Shown here: piece after piece, positions 8,054-17,934 of the stretch
Layout: the number at the start of each line of letters is the position of its first letter
Position numbering within the stretch: position 1 is the first letter of the stretch
Source of the DNA: Leeia aquatica
Lineage (GTDB): Bacteria; Pseudomonadota; Gammaproteobacteria; Burkholderiales; Leeiaceae
Length of the DNA: 64,000 nt
Assembly (NCBI RefSeq): GCF_012641365.1
Contig: NZ_JABAIM010000003.1
Location: 186,001 to 250,000, forward strand
Reading direction: 5' to 3'
Position numbers and translations under genes: made by a program
Notes under the pieces: generated by a model
Seen by the model: the letters and a program-made list of their open reading frames with translations, nothing else
Database searches by the model: none
Told to the model about the DNA's origin: nothing

Positions 8054-11000
8054 CATAGCCCAGCACCGGCGCCAGGTCACGCTCCGCCTGCTGCTGTGTA
8101 ACACCACGGCGGCGGGCGTAGTCCTCCACCTGATCACGGTTGATCTTGCCGACGGCAAAATACTGGCTTTGCGGATGGCTGAAGTAGAAGCCGGATACCG
8201 CTGCCGTGGGCAGCATGGCGTAGCCTTCGGTCAGGGTCATGCCGATGGCTGGCGCATCCAGCAGGCGGAACAGATCGGCCTTGGCGACGTGGTCCGGGCA
8301 GGCCGGGTAACCGGGGGCCGGACGAATGCCCACATATTCCTCGTCGGTCAGCTGGTCTACCGTCAGGCTTTCATCGGCGGCATAGCCCCACAGCTCGCGC
8401 CGCACTTTGGCGTGCATGTACTCGGCAAAGCCTTCGGCAAAACGGTCGGCCAGCGCTTTGACCATAATGGCACTGTAGTCATCATTGGCCGCCTCAAAAC
8501 GCGCCACATGCGGGTCAATGCCGATGCCACCGGTCACCGCAAAGGCACCGATGTAATCCTGCACGCCACTACCCTTGGGCGCGATGAAATCCGCCAGGCA
8601 CCAGTTTGGCTTGCCAGCCGCCTTGGTATTCTGCTGCCGCAGATTGTGCCAGGTCATCAGCCGCTCGCCGGTTTCCGGGTGGTAGATTTCAATATCGTCG
8701 TGCTCGACGGTGGCCGCCGGAAACAAACCCACCACGCCATTGGCCTGCACCCAACGCTCGGCCACCATTTGTCGCAGCATGGTCTGCGCGTCGGCAAACA
8801 GGGCGCGCGCCGACTCGCCGACCACCTCGTCCTGCAGAATGCGGGGATACTTGCCGAACAGCTCCCAAGCGTTGAAGAAGGGACTCCAGTCGATATAGGG
8901 CTCGATCTCGGCCAGCGGCACATCCTCGAAGCGGAACACCCCCAACTGGCGCGGGCGCGGTGGCTGGTACTGTGACCAGTCGAAGCCGGTCGCCGGGGCA
9001 AAGCCATTCGCCCGGGCAGCGTCAATGCTCAAAAAGCGAGCCTGCTCCTTGTTGGCATGGATGGTGCGGATGTTCTGGTATTCCGCCTGCACACCGGCCA
9101 CAAAAGCCGGTTTCAGTTCGTCGGACAGCAGGCTGGAACACACGCCCACCGCACGGCTGGCATCCGGCACATACACCACGCAGCCCGCCGGATAGTTCGG
9201 CTCGATCTTGACGGCGGTATGCACCTTGCTGGTGGTCGCGCCGCCAATCAGCAGCGGAATGTCAAAGCCTTGCCGCTGCATCTCCTTGGCCATGTGCGCC
9301 ATTTCTTCCAGCGACGGCGTAATCAGGCCACTCAGCCCGATGATGTCGGCCCGCTCGGCCTTGGCCGCGTCCAGAATGGTCTGCGCCGGCACCATCACGC
9401 CAAGGTCGATCACCTGATAGTTGTTACAGCGCAGCACCACGCCAACAATATTCTTGCCGATATCGTGCACATCGCCCTTCACGGTGGCCATGATGATCTT
9501 GCCCTTGGCGGGTGCATCGGCCAACCCCAGCCGGATCTTCTCTTCTTCAATGAAGGGTTCCAGATGGGCGACGGCAGCCTTCATCACCCGTGCCGATTTC
9601 ACCACCTGTGGCAGGAACATCTTGCCGGCGCCAAACAGGTCGCCCACATGGTTCATGCCATTCATCAGCGGACCTTCGATCACATGGATCGGGCGCTCGG
9701 CCTGCAGGCGGGCTTCTTCGGTATCGTCCACAATATAAGTGGTAATACCCTTGACCAGCGCGTGCGTGATGCGCTCCTGCAGGCTGCCCTGGCGCCAGCT
9801 CAGGTCTTCACCCTGTTTCTGCGCGGCGTCACCACGGAAACTTTCCGCCAGCGTGATCAGCAGTTCGGTGGCATCACCGCCCTCTTTGGGCGTGCGCATC
9901 AACACCACATCTTCAATGCGTTCACGCAGTTGCGGGTCCACTTCTTCGTAGACCTCCAGCGCCCCGGCATTGACGATGCCCATGGTCATGCCGCACTGAA
10001 TGGCGTGGTAGAGGAACACGGCGTGAATGGCTTCACGGACTTTGTTATTGCCGCGGAAGCTGAAGGACACATTGGAGACACCGCCGGAAATCTTGGCGTG
10101 CGGCAGGTTGTCCTTGATCCAGCCCGTCGCCTCGATGAAGTCCAGACCGTAGCGGGCGTGTTCCTCGATGCCGGTGGCCACCGCAAAGATGTTCGGGTCA
10201 AAGATGATGTCTTCGGGCGGGAAGCCGATGTCGTGCACCAGCATGTCATAGCTGCGCTGGCAAATTTCCACCTTGCGGGCGTAGGTATCGGCCTGGCCCT
10301 GCTCGTCAAACGCCATCACGATCACGGCGGCGCCATAGCGGCGCAGCAGTTTGGCCTGGTGGCGGAACTGCTCCTCGCCCTCCTTCAGGGAAATCGAGTT
10401 GACGATGCACTTACCCTGCACACACTTCAAACCGGCTTCGATCACGCTCCACTTGGAGGAGTCGATCATGATCGGCACCCGGCTGATATCCGGTTCGGCG
10501 GCCACCAGATTGAGGAAGGTGACCATGGCCTTGTGGGCATCCAGCATGCCCTCGTCCATATTGATGTCGATCACCTGTGCCCCGGCCTCCACCTGCTGCC
10601 GCGCCACTTCCAGCGCTGCCGGGTAGTCGCCGTTCAGGATCAGCCGGGCAAAGGCCTTGGAGCCGGTCACATTGGTGCGTTCGCCCACATTGACGAACAG
10701 GTCACGGTCACCAATATTGAACGGCTCGAGCCCGGACAGGCGGCACTTGGGCTCAATCTGCGGCAGCGCGCGCGGTGGCTTGGTCGCCAGTACCTGTGCC
10801 ATCGCCTGGATATGGTCCGGCGTGGTGCCGCAGCAGCCACCGACAATGTTAACCAAGCCGCTGTCGGCCCATTCCGCCACATGCTGCGCCATGTCTTCCG
10901 GCGTCAGGTCGTAACCGCCAAATTCATTCGGCAAACCGGCATTGGCATGCACCGACACCCAGCTCTCGCTGATACGCGCCATTTCCTCCACATAGGGGCG

Positions 11001-11786
11001 CAACAGATCCGGACCCAGCGCACAGTTCAGGCCATAGCTGAGCGCGCGGCTGTGACGCAGCGAGTTGTAGAAAGCTTCGGTGGTCTGACCGGTCAGGGTA
11101 CGGCCAGACTGGTCGGTAATGGTGCCGGAGATCATCACCGGTACCGACACCCCATGCTGGTCGAAGTATTGCTCAATGGCGAACACCGCCGCCTTGGCGT
11201 TCAGGGTGTCGAAAATGGTTTCCACCAGCAGCAGGTCCGCCCCGCCCTTGAGCAGACCATCAATCGCCTCGGTGTAGGATTCCACCAGCGCATCAAAGGT
11301 GACATTGCGGTAACCGGGGTCGTTGACGTCCGGGCTGATCGAGCAGGTGCGGTTGGTCGGCCCCAGCACCCCGGCACAGAAACGTGGCTTGGCCGGGTTG
11401 CGCGCGGTCTCCGCCTCACACAGCGATTTCACCAGCTGTGCCGCCGCAAAATTCAGCTCCCACACCAGCGATTCCATGCCGTAATCGGCCATGGCGATCG
11501 AGGTGGCATTGAAGGAGTTGGTCTCGATGATGTCGGCCCCGGCATCGAGATAGGCCTGGTGAATGCCCCCAATCACGTCGGGGCGGGTCAGCACCAGCAG
11601 GTCATTATTGCCTTTGAGGTCATGCGGCCAATCGGCAAAGCGCTCGCCGCGATAGTCGGCTTCCTCCAGGCGATGGCGCTGGATCATGGTCCCCATGCCG
11701 CCATCGAGGATGAGAATGCGTTCTGCCAGCAGGCGTTGCAATTCCGGGCGGCGATTGACGATGGTGGCGGGTGCGCTTGTATTCAT
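8046..11786 (-). CDS. metH: Cobalamin-dependent methionine synthase
   Basis: Cytoplasmic enzyme moving a methyl group from methyltetrahydrofolate through cobalamin to homocysteine. At 1246 residues it is full length, with all four modules in order: homocysteine-binding barrel with zinc motif [12 protein letters not shown] (about 313-324), pterin-binding barrel (about 355-620), cobalamin domain with DVHDIGKNI (about 768-777), whose His ligates cobalt, and a C-terminal S-adenosylmethionine reactivation domain (about 930-1230, with [12 protein letters not shown]). It starts at ATG 11786. I found no cobalamin or SAM riboswitch in the 46 bases up to the next gene. Its stop overlaps the convergent peptide exporter gene by 8 bases. 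Confidence 0.97.
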   Translation of the reverse strand: MNTSAPATIVNRRPELQRLLAERILILDGGMGTMIQRHRLEEADYRGERFADWPHDLKGNNDLLVLTRPDVIGGIHQAYLDAGADIIETNSFNATSIAMADYGMESLVWELNFAAAQLVKSLCEAETARNPAKPRFCAGVLGPTNRTCSISPDVNDPGYRNVTFDALVESYTEAIDGLLKGGADLLLVETIFDTLNAKAAVFAIEQYFDQHGVSVPVMISGTITDQSGRTLTGQTTEAFYNSLRHSRALSYGLNCALGPDLLRPYVEEMARISESWVSVHANAGLPNEFGGYDLTPEDMAQHVAEWADSGLVNIVGGCCGTTPDHIQAMAQVLATKPPRALPQIEPKCRLSGLEPFNIGDRDLFVNVGERTNVTGSKAFARLILNGDYPAALEVARQQVEAGAQVIDINMDEGMLDAHKAMVTFLNLVAAEPDISRVPIMIDSSKWSVIEAGLKCVQGKCIVNSISLKEGEEQFRHQAKLLRRYGAAVIVMAFDEQGQADTYARKVEICQRSYDMLVHDIGFPPEDIIFDPNIFAVATGIEEHARYGLDFIEATGWIKDNLPHAKISGGVSNVSFSFRGNNKVREAIHAVFLYHAIQCGMTMGIVNAGALEVYEEVDPQLRERIEDVVLMRTPKEGGDATELLITLAESFRGDAAQKQGEDLSWRQGSLQERITHALVKGITTYIVDDTEEARLQAERPIHVIEGPLMNGMNHVGDLFGAGKMFLPQVVKSARVMKAAVAHLEPFIEEEKIRLGLADAPAKGKIIMATVKGDVHDIGKNIVGVVLRCNNYQVIDLGVMVPAQTILDAAKAERADIIGLSGLITPSLEEMAHMAKEMQRQGFDIPLLIGGATTSKVHTAVKIEPNYPAGCVVYVPDASRAVGVCSSLLSDELKPAFVAGVQAEYQNIRTIHANKEQARFLSIDAARANGFAPATGFDWSQYQPPRPRQLGVFRFEDVPLAEIEPYIDWSPFFNAWELFGKYPRILQDEVVGESARALFADAQTMLRQMVAERWVQANGVVGLFPAATVEHDDIEIYHPETGERLMTWHNLRQQNTKAAGKPNWCLADFIAPKGSGVQDYIGAFAVTGGIGIDPHVARFEAANDDYSAIMVKALADRFAEGFAEYMHAKVRRELWGYAADESLTVDQLTDEEYVGIRPAPGYPACPDHVAKADLFRLLDAPAIGMTLTEGYAMLPTAAVSGFYFSHPQSQYFAVGKINRDQVEDYARRRGVTQQQAERDLAPVLGYVS

Positions 11787-11832
11787 GACAGTACGGTGCT
11801 AGACCTAAAGGAAACCTGAGGAGGTGCCTGCA

Positions 11833-12618
11833 TTGTACCACGCTCACTCCACCCCCCTGCGCCATTGGTCCGCCCTGCTGGTGCTGCTTTGCCTGAGCCC
11901 TGCAACGCCCGCCGTCACCCTCAACATGATGTTTGGCCACGCCGACGGCGAGCCCATCGTCGAATTTGAAAGCAAGGCCCCGAATGCCCCGCTGAGCGGT
12001 GGCGTGACCTATGACCTGGGCCGGGCACTGGCCTTGCAGCTGAAAGTGCAGCTGCAGTTTGTAGAATTTTCCCGACGGCGTGTCGAAATGGCCTTGCTGA
12101 ACGGCGATGCTCACATTGCCTGCAATACCAATCCGGCCTGGATGGACAAACCCGAGCGCTATCACTGGAGCAAGCCGGTTTACGCCCACGCCGAAACCCT
12201 GGTTTCGCGACAGCAGGTGGGCAAGCCGATCCGCGAGCCGCAGGACCTGAAAGGCGGATCTCTCGGCACCATTCTGGGCTACCGCTACCCGGACCTGGAG
12301 CCCTTTTTTCAGCAAGGCAGCATCCTGCGTCGGGACGAGCCTTCACTGGATGGCAATTTCCGCAAACTGGGCAGCGGGCAGCTGACCGCCTTGATCAGCA
12401 CCCGCGATGAAATCGCCGCCTGGCTACGCCGCCGCCCGACGGAGCAGGGCAAGTTTGTGGTCAGCGACAAGGACCTGACCACCTACCCCACCCACTGCCT
12501 GCTCTCGCCCAAAGCACCCATTACCCTGGAGCAACTGGATGCCGCACTGGATGCCTTGCGCAAGAGTGGTCAGTTGCAACAGATCATGAGTCGCTACCAG
12601 CTCTCCCCGGTACCGTAA
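11833..12618 (+). CDS. Periplasmic solute-binding protein, SBP_bac_3 type, orphan
   Basis: Periplasmic amino-acid-type binding protein of 261 residues. The signal peptide runs through SALLVLLCLSPATPA; the body has the two-lobe pattern (GGVTYDLGRALALQLKVQ, RVEMALLNGDAHIACN, ERYHWSKPVY, LGTILGYRYPDLEP). The start is decided by the ribosome site: a perfect AGGAGG at 11819-11824 lies 8 bases before TTG 11833, whereas GTG 11824 would overlap that site, so TTG is preferred. No permease or ATPase gene accompanies it, so it may feed a distant transporter or act as a sensor or accessory protein. It is divergent from metH with a 46-base gap. Confidence 0.8.
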   Translation: MYHAHSTPLRHWSALLVLLCLSPATPAVTLNMMFGHADGEPIVEFESKAPNAPLSGGVTYDLGRALALQLKVQLQFVEFSRRRVEMALLNGDAHIACNTNPAWMDKPERYHWSKPVYAHAETLVSRQQVGKPIREPQDLKGGSLGTILGYRYPDLEPFFQQGSILRRDEPSLDGNFRKLGSGQLTALISTRDEIAAWLRRRPTEQGKFVVSDKDLTTYPTHCLLSPKAPITLEQLDAALDALRKSGQLQQIMSRYQLSPVP

Positions 12619-12627
12619 GCGCCACCC

Positions 12628-14583
12628 TTACTGTGCATCCGGCGCCAGGGATACACTGCCCCTTACCGGCATGGTGCCCATGCGCTTTTTCAGGCTGATG
12701 TAGGGGTCCCCCAGCACCGCCGCGTAGAACACGGCATTGCTCATCACCTTCTTCACATAGTCGCGGGTTTCATCAAACGGAATGGACTCGGTATAAATGG
12801 CCCCTTCCAGCGGCTTGCCACCCAGCCAGGCACGTGCACGCCCCGGGCCGGCATTGTAGGCCGCTGTCGCCAGCACCGGGTGGCCCAGGCTATCCAGAAC
12901 ATACTTCAAATAGCTGGTACCCAGCAGCACATTGGTGTCGATATCATGTACCGCACTTTGCTGATAACCGGCCAGACCAATGCGGCGGGCAATCCAGCTG
13001 GCGGTACCCGGCATCAGCTGCATCAGCCCGGCGGCCCCCACTGCGGAGCGCGCCACGCTGGCAAAGCGGCTTTCCTGCCGGATCAGGCCAAACACCCAGG
13101 CCTCATTCACCCCCAGCCGCTCGGTATGCAGCTTCATCACATCCCGGTAGGGACTCAGGAAACGCAATGAGAAGTTGTGCAATTGTTTGGTACGGTCGGC
13201 CGTATTGATGGCGCGGTCATACCACTGGTTGCGGCGGGCATACTCGGCAGCAGCCAGCAGCAGCTTGTCGTCCAGTTCCCGCTGGGTCAGCAGCCACTCG
13301 CGGTTGGCTTCAAACTTCCAGTCCATCTGGTACAGCAGCATGCCGCGCGCAAAGCCCGGCATTTGTGAAGCTTGCTTGACCTCGGCCTCGGTGGGCTTGT
13401 AGCTTTCACGCAGATTGAGAGTGTTCTGGCCCAGCTCCTCCGATGCCAGCAGGCCATAGTAGGTGTACTCCCCGGCCAGGCCCTGGTACAGCTCGCGCGC
13501 CTCGTCCAGATTGCCCTGCGCCGCCAGCGCCCGTGCCTTCCAGTAGCGCCAGGTGTTTTCACTGGCCATTTTCTCCGGCATGGCGGCGATGGCTTCTTTC
13601 ACCATCGCCCAGTCCTTGCCGCGCAATGCCGCCCGCACTTTCCACCCCAGCTGGGTTTCCGACAGCGCGGTGTCCCCTGCCAGCCGGTACCACTCCACCG
13701 CTTCCGGCATCAGCTTGAATGACGCCCAGTGGGCCACCAGCCCCCAGGCGTATTTGCGGTCTACGGCATCCATGCCGCCCTGCCAGCGTTGCAGCAGCGC
13801 AGCGGCCTGAGCCGGGTCCAGCATGGCTTGCCGGTTCAAGGCGAACAAGGCCACCTCTCGTGCTGCACGGGGCTTGGGGAATTCGCTCAGGCGCGCCAGA
13901 TAGCTGGTCGGGCTGTTATAAATACTCTCCAACTGGCGCAGGTCCAGCTGCTCACCGGCCGGCAACCAATCGTTGGTGGCGCGGGCGGCATCCAGCCGGT
14001 CACTCTTGGTGATTCGTCCTTCACGCAAGGCCAGCCGCATGCGGTCCCACACTGCGGTGCTGTCCAGGCCGGACTGCCGACGCCAGCTGTCCAGCAAGGT
14101 CAGGCAGCCTTTGGCCTGCTCGGCCCCGCTATACCATAGCGCCTTCAGTTCAGCCGGAGGCAAGGTGGTACCCCCGGCTTGCCGTGCCAGCAGCCGGTAG
14201 CAGTTCAATTCCTGGGTTTCATTGCCCAGCTTGGCATCAAACTGGTTGAAGACGCTCCACTGCTGGCGACGCCCCAGCGACAGCAGCCACTCCAGCCGCA
14301 AACGCTCACTCATCCAGCTGTCGGCGTATTGCTTCAGGTAAGCGTCCACCCGCGACGGGGCGGCGTTGTCCAGATCCAGCGCCAATTGCCAATAGCGCGG
14401 GTAAGGGGCGCCCAGGGTGCCATCCAGCCGGTTGGCCAGCTGCTCCAGACGCGCCGCATCCTTGACACGGAAAGCATCACGGGCCGCATTCAGGTCTTCA
14501 GGGATACCGGCGTGGGCCGTTGCCAGCATCAGCAGGCCGGTCAGGCTCAGACAAATCGGGGTAAAATGACGCAGTCGGTTCAT
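12628..14583 (-). CDS. slt: Soluble lytic murein transglycosylase
   Basis: Periplasmic peptidoglycan-cleaving enzyme of 651 residues, the usual size of Slt70. From ATG 14583 it has a signal peptide (CLSLTGLLMLATAHA), a long alpha-helical superhelix of repeated Ala/Leu/Trp helices (about 30-450) and a C-terminal lysozyme-like domain with FGLIRQESRFASVARSAVGAAGLMQLMPGTA in segments (catalytic Glu in QESRF), then AYNAGPGRARAWL. In-frame sequence upstream of 14583 adds 18 residues without a signal and is rejected as the start. It is divergent from the aldehyde dehydrogenase gene. Confidence 0.95.
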   Translation of the reverse strand: MNRLRHFTPICLSLTGLLMLATAHAGIPEDLNAARDAFRVKDAARLEQLANRLDGTLGAPYPRYWQLALDLDNAAPSRVDAYLKQYADSWMSERLRLEWLLSLGRRQQWSVFNQFDAKLGNETQELNCYRLLARQAGGTTLPPAELKALWYSGAEQAKGCLTLLDSWRRQSGLDSTAVWDRMRLALREGRITKSDRLDAARATNDWLPAGEQLDLRQLESIYNSPTSYLARLSEFPKPRAAREVALFALNRQAMLDPAQAAALLQRWQGGMDAVDRKYAWGLVAHWASFKLMPEAVEWYRLAGDTALSETQLGWKVRAALRGKDWAMVKEAIAAMPEKMASENTWRYWKARALAAQGNLDEARELYQGLAGEYTYYGLLASEELGQNTLNLRESYKPTEAEVKQASQMPGFARGMLLYQMDWKFEANREWLLTQRELDDKLLLAAAEYARRNQWYDRAINTADRTKQLHNFSLRFLSPYRDVMKLHTERLGVNEAWVFGLIRQESRFASVARSAVGAAGLMQLMPGTASWIARRIGLAGYQQSAVHDIDTNVLLGTSYLKYVLDSLGHPVLATAAYNAGPGRARAWLGGKPLEGAIYTESIPFDETRDYVKKVMSNAVFYAAVLGDPYISLKKRMGTMPVRGSVSLAPDAQ

Positions 14584-14666
14584 GTACTCTATGTCACATA
14601 GCTTCCGGCTCACGCCGGGATCGTGGAAACGGGCCACCTATTCAGGTGGCCTTACAGGATAACACA

Positions 14667-16034
14667 ATGCCATATTACAGCCTGAACCCGGCCACGGAAG
14701 CCCTGCAGGCCGAGTTCGCCAGCTTGCCTTCCGCTGACTTGCATGATGCCATAGCGGCCACCACACAGGCCCAGAAACGCTGGGCAGATTGGCCGCTACC
14801 TGCACGCTGTGAAGCGCTGAGACAGGTCGCCCGCCTGTTGCGTTCCCGGGAACATGCATTAGCCTGTCTGATCAGCCAGGAGATGGGCAAGTTAAACCGC
14901 GAAGCGGTGGCTGAGCTGGGCAAATGCGCCGACCTGGCCGACTTTTACGCCGACCATGCGCCTGCCATGCTGGCGGACCAGCCGGTCGCCCTGCCCAGTG
15001 GCCGCGGCTATGTCAGCCACCAGCCGCTGGGCACCGTGCTCGGGGTCATGCCGTGGAATTATCCCTTCTGGCAGGTTTTTCGCTTTGCCATTCCTGCGCT
15101 ACTGGCGGGCAATGCCTGCTTGCTCAAACACGCCGCCAATGTGCCACAGTGCGCGATGGCGATTCAACAGCTGTTTGACGATGCGAGTCTGCCCGCGCAG
15201 ACCTTCCAGACCCTGCTGCTGGAAAATGACGATGTCGACCGGGCGATTGCCCAGCCCACCGTGCGCGCCATTTCCTTTACCGGCTCGGAGACCATAGGCC
15301 GGCTGGTCGCGGCAACCGCCGGGCGCTATCTGAAGAAGTGCGTGCTGGAGCTGGGCGGTTCCGACCCCTGGGTGGTGCTGCATGATGCCGATCTGGAAGC
15401 CTCGGCCGATCAAGCCGTGGCAGCTCGCTTCATCAACGCCGGGCAAGCCTGTACCGCTGCCAAGCGCATCATTGTGGTACCCGAGGTTGCCGACCGCTTT
15501 GTCGCCCTGCTGGCCGAGCGCATTGCGCGGCTAACCCCGGGTGACCCGCTGGACCCGGCCACCCGCCTGGCACCGCTGGCCCGCAAGGACCTGCTCGACA
15601 AGCTGCAGCGGCAGGTGGATGCCAGCGTGGCGACCGGCGCGGAGGTGATTCTGGGCGGGAAACGCCAACCGGGTACCGGCTACTATTTCCAGGCCACCTT
15701 GCTGGATCAGGTGCCCGACAATGCCCCCGCCTATTTTGAGGAGCTGTTTGGTCCGGTGGCGGCGGTGATTCGCGCACAGGATGAAGCGGACGCACTACGG
15801 CTGGCCAACGACACCCGCTATGGTCTGGGGGGTGTGGTGTGGAGCCGTGATCTGGAACGCGCCGAAGCCTTTGCCCGCCGCATCGAATCCGGCATGGCCT
15901 ACGTCAACAGCCAGCTACGTTCCAATAACCTGCTGCCCTTCGGTGGTATCAAAGCCTCGGGCTATGGTCGTGAGCTGTCCGAGCTGGGCATCCGCGAGTT
16001 CACCAACGCCAAGTCCATCTGGATCCGGGACTAG
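14667..16034 (+). CDS. NAD(P)-dependent aldehyde dehydrogenase, succinate-semialdehyde type
   Basis: Oxidises an aldehyde to the acid; the 455-residue size and sequence best resemble the Sad/YneI group of succinate-semialdehyde dehydrogenases. Visible motifs are MPWNYPFWQVFRFAIPALLAGN (cofactor-side loop), ISFTGSETIGRLVA, the general-base Glu in VLELGGSDPW, the catalytic Cys in FINAGQACTAAKRI, and FGGIKASGYGRELSELG near the end. ATG 14667 was chosen because the homologous fold begins at YYSLNPATE; GTG 14646 is in frame upstream. It stands alone, divergent from slt and followed by the OxyR-type promoter of ahpC. The exact substrate is inferred from similarity. Confidence 0.9.
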   Translation: MPYYSLNPATEALQAEFASLPSADLHDAIAATTQAQKRWADWPLPARCEALRQVARLLRSREHALACLISQEMGKLNREAVAELGKCADLADFYADHAPAMLADQPVALPSGRGYVSHQPLGTVLGVMPWNYPFWQVFRFAIPALLAGNACLLKHAANVPQCAMAIQQLFDDASLPAQTFQTLLLENDDVDRAIAQPTVRAISFTGSETIGRLVAATAGRYLKKCVLELGGSDPWVVLHDADLEASADQAVAARFINAGQACTAAKRIIVVPEVADRFVALLAERIARLTPGDPLDPATRLAPLARKDLLDKLQRQVDASVATGAEVILGGKRQPGTGYYFQATLLDQVPDNAPAYFEELFGPVAAVIRAQDEADALRLANDTRYGLGGVVWSRDLERAEAFARRIESGMAYVNSQLRSNNLLPFGGIKASGYGRELSELGIREFTNAKSIWIRD

Positions 16035-16059
16035 GCTTGCAATGACGGCAGCCATAGCG

Positions 16060-16096
16060 ATAGCCCACCCCTATTAAATAGATAATAACAATCAAT
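16060..16096 (+). promoter_or_regulatory. OxyR-type operator upstream of ahpC
   Basis: ATAG-N7-CTAT-N7-ATAA-N7-CAAT matches the four-part OxyR consensus (ATAG-N7-CTAT repeated) at 14 of 16 defined bases with exact spacing. It ends on the base before the -35 hexamer, the usual place for OxyR activation. OxyR control of ahpC is well established in many proteobacteria. Confidence 0.8.
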
Positions 16097-16125
16097 TTAA
16101 CAGAACCAATAGCGCAAATCATAAT
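16097..16125 (+). promoter_or_regulatory. ahpC promoter (-35/-10)
   Basis: TTAACA (16097-16102, five of six) and CATAAT (16120-16125, five of six) are separated by exactly 17 bp and directly abut the OxyR-type site. The start would be near 16132, about 26 bases before the ahpC ATG. Confidence 0.7.
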
Positions 16126-16157
16126 GAGGCATCTTCACTCAACGCAGGAGCCTCAGC

Positions 16158-16706
16158 ATGAAAACCGTCGGACAATCCCTCGAAGCCTTCCACATCACCG
16201 GCGTCAAGCCCGGTTTCAACCACCACGAAGAAAATGGCGTTTCCGCCTTTGAAAGCCTGACCGAGCAGTCCTTCAGCGGCAAGTGGAAGATCATCTACTT
16301 CTATCCCAAGGATTTCACCTTTGTCTGCCCGACCGAAATCGCCGAGTTCAACAAGCTGGTTAACGACTTTGCCGACCGCGACGCGGTGCTGCTGGGTGGC
16401 TCGACCGACAATGAGTTTGTCAAGCTGGCCTGGCGTCGTGAGCACAAGGACCTGGACCGCCTGAACCACTGGCAGTTTGCCGATGTCACCGGTTCGCTGG
16501 TGGACATGCTGGGCGTGCGTGATGCCCAGGCTGGCGTCGCCCTACGCGCCACCTTCATTGTCGACCCGGACAATGTGATCCAGCACGTCTCGGTGAACAA
16601 CCTGAATGTGGGCCGCAACCCGCAAGAAATCCTGCGCCTGCTGGACGGCCTGCAGACCGACGAGCTGTGCCCGTGCAACCGCGCGGTAGGCGGCCAGACC
16701 CTGTAA
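16158..16706 (+). CDS. ahpC: Alkyl hydroperoxide reductase, peroxiredoxin AhpC
   Basis: Cytoplasmic peroxiredoxin of 182 residues reducing organic peroxides and H2O2. The peroxidatic Cys57 is in FTFVCPTEIAEF, and two C-terminal cysteines in ELCPCNRA serve resolution. This C-x-C arrangement belongs to the AhpC type that is re-reduced by AhpD rather than AhpF, which fits the neighbour downstream. The ribosome site is CAGGAG before ATG 16158. It lies behind a near-consensus OxyR promoter (16060-16125), so peroxide induction is expected. A perfect hairpin lies between it and ahpD. Confidence 0.97.
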   Translation: MKTVGQSLEAFHITGVKPGFNHHEENGVSAFESLTEQSFSGKWKIIYFYPKDFTFVCPTEIAEFNKLVNDFADRDAVLLGGSTDNEFVKLAWRREHKDLDRLNHWQFADVTGSLVDMLGVRDAQAGVALRATFIVDPDNVIQHVSVNNLNVGRNPQEILRLLDGLQTDELCPCNRAVGGQTL

Positions 16707-16722
16707 TTCACCTTACCAAACA

Positions 16723-16744
16723 CCGGGGGCGCTGCCGCCCCCGG
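16723..16744 (+). other. Hairpin between ahpC and ahpD
   Basis: CCGGGGGCG (16723-16731) and CGCCCCCGG (16736-16744) form a perfect 9-bp stem with a CTGC loop. No U-tract follows. It probably trims or stabilises the ahpC message so that ahpC is made in excess of ahpD. Confidence 0.55.
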
Positions 16745-16758
16745 CTGGAGACTGCATC

Positions 16759-17280
16759 ATGGAATTCCTGAACGACATCAAAGCGCTGATTCCGGACTAT
16801 GCCAAGGATGTTCGCCTGAACCTGGACGGCGTCCTGGCCCGCTCCAGCCTGAGCCCGGCAGACGCCGTAGGGGCAGCCCTGGCAGCCGCCTTCGCCAGCA
16901 AGTCCGCCCCGCTGATTGCGGCCTTCCGCGACAGCGACATCCTGAGCGCCGAGGAAACCGAAGCCGCCCACACCGCGGCCGCCCTGATGGGCATGACCAA
17001 TGTCTGGTACAGCTATCTGGACATGGCGGATAACGACGAGCTGAAAACCCTGCCCGCCCAGTTGCGCATGAACGCCTACCAAAACCATGGTGGTGTCGAC
17101 AAGCGACGTTTCGAACTGTACGCGCTGGCTAGCAGCATCGTCGGCAAATGCCGTTTCTGCATCTCTGCCCACTACGCGGTGCTGCAGCAAGAGGGCATGA
17201 ACAGTACAGAGCTGCGCGATGTCGGCCGCATTGCTGCTGTCATCAACGCGACGGCACAAGTGCTGGCAGCTAAAGCGTGA
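16759..17280 (+). CDS. ahpD: Alkyl hydroperoxidase AhpD, AhpC-reducing adaptor
   Basis: Carboxymuconolactone-decarboxylase-fold protein of 173 residues that passes electrons to AhpC. The active motif KCRFCISAHYAV carries Cys131 and Cys134 and the proton-relay His138 in the same spacing as mycobacterial AhpD (C130/C133/H137). It is full length. It follows ahpC by 52 bases, separated only by a hairpin, so it should be read through from the OxyR-type promoter. In mycobacteria the electron donor chain is a lipoamide enzyme; whether that holds here is not visible. Confidence 0.95.
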   Translation: MEFLNDIKALIPDYAKDVRLNLDGVLARSSLSPADAVGAALAAAFASKSAPLIAAFRDSDILSAEETEAAHTAAALMGMTNVWYSYLDMADNDELKTLPAQLRMNAYQNHGGVDKRRFELYALASSIVGKCRFCISAHYAVLQQEGMNSTELRDVGRIAAVINATAQVLAAKA

Positions 17281-17414
17281 CTAAAGTTTCACGCCAGCCG
17301 CTGGCATCCTCATGGCATATCCCCTACACTCGCCGCTGATCGTCAGTACGATCCACGGCAGTGCAGGGGAACCCCGCTGTACTACCGGTATCCATTGTTG
17401 CTCACAGGAATACC

Positions 17415-17906
17415 ATGCACTGGGTCCAAGCCTTGATCGCGCCTCGCGCTGTCCTTATCGAAGCCAGCCTCACCCTGCCATCCGCTGTCATCTGCCCGCT
17501 GCAACATGGTCTGAGCTTGCTCCCCGTCACTCACGCGGTTGAGCATGAATTGCAAACCAGTGCCTGGGCCCAACAGGAGCCCCATCCTCCACTGGTCGAA
17601 GACATTGCAGCCGGCCTGGCCCCTTTGGCGGCACAGCTGTCTCATCGCGGGCCTGTTTTATATGCCGCCACCTTTTTCCATGGCGGCATGGGCTACCAAG
17701 ACGCTTTAGTCTGGGAAGAGGGTCAGTTGACGCTGAAGCTGTCCGATACCCCCCATGACATGTCCAATTGGCCTGATACCCCGATCAGTCTGGCGCTGCG
17801 TCATCTTGGTATTGTCGCCAAACCCGGGCTGGACGAGTTTGACAGCGTCGGACTGGGGCTGCACCGTAGCAACGAAGCATGGGCCGATGAATACTCAAAG
17901 CACTGA
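17415..17906 (+). CDS. Hypothetical cytoplasmic protein
   Basis: I do not recognise this 163-residue protein. ATG 17415 has a CAGGAA ribosome site 5 bases upstream; an in-frame start at 17361 would lack one. There is no signal peptide, helix or cysteine cluster. It has a mixed composition with HGGMGYQDALVWEEGQLTL and LALRHLGIVA as the most fold-like stretches, resembling small proteins of unknown function that sit beside self-protecting or toxin-like genes, but that is only a general impression. It is followed after 28 bases by a secreted unknown protein and may form a two-gene unit with it. Confidence 0.6.
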   Translation: MHWVQALIAPRAVLIEASLTLPSAVICPLQHGLSLLPVTHAVEHELQTSAWAQQEPHPPLVEDIAAGLAPLAAQLSHRGPVLYAATFFHGGMGYQDALVWEEGQLTLKLSDTPHDMSNWPDTPISLALRHLGIVAKPGLDEFDSVGLGLHRSNEAWADEYSKH

Positions 17907-17934
17907 GCAAATTCACCTTCCAAAGGCACGACTG

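Noticed and set aside
9057-11819. 920-codon open frame on the plus strand
   Set aside because: It is wholly antisense to metH, whose protein is full length with every domain. The His/Gly-rich translation is the usual shadow of a GC-rich gene.
11787-11832. Cobalamin or SAM riboswitch ahead of metH
   Set aside because: Only 46 bases separate the divergent genes, too short for a B12 element, and no SAM-II core is present there.
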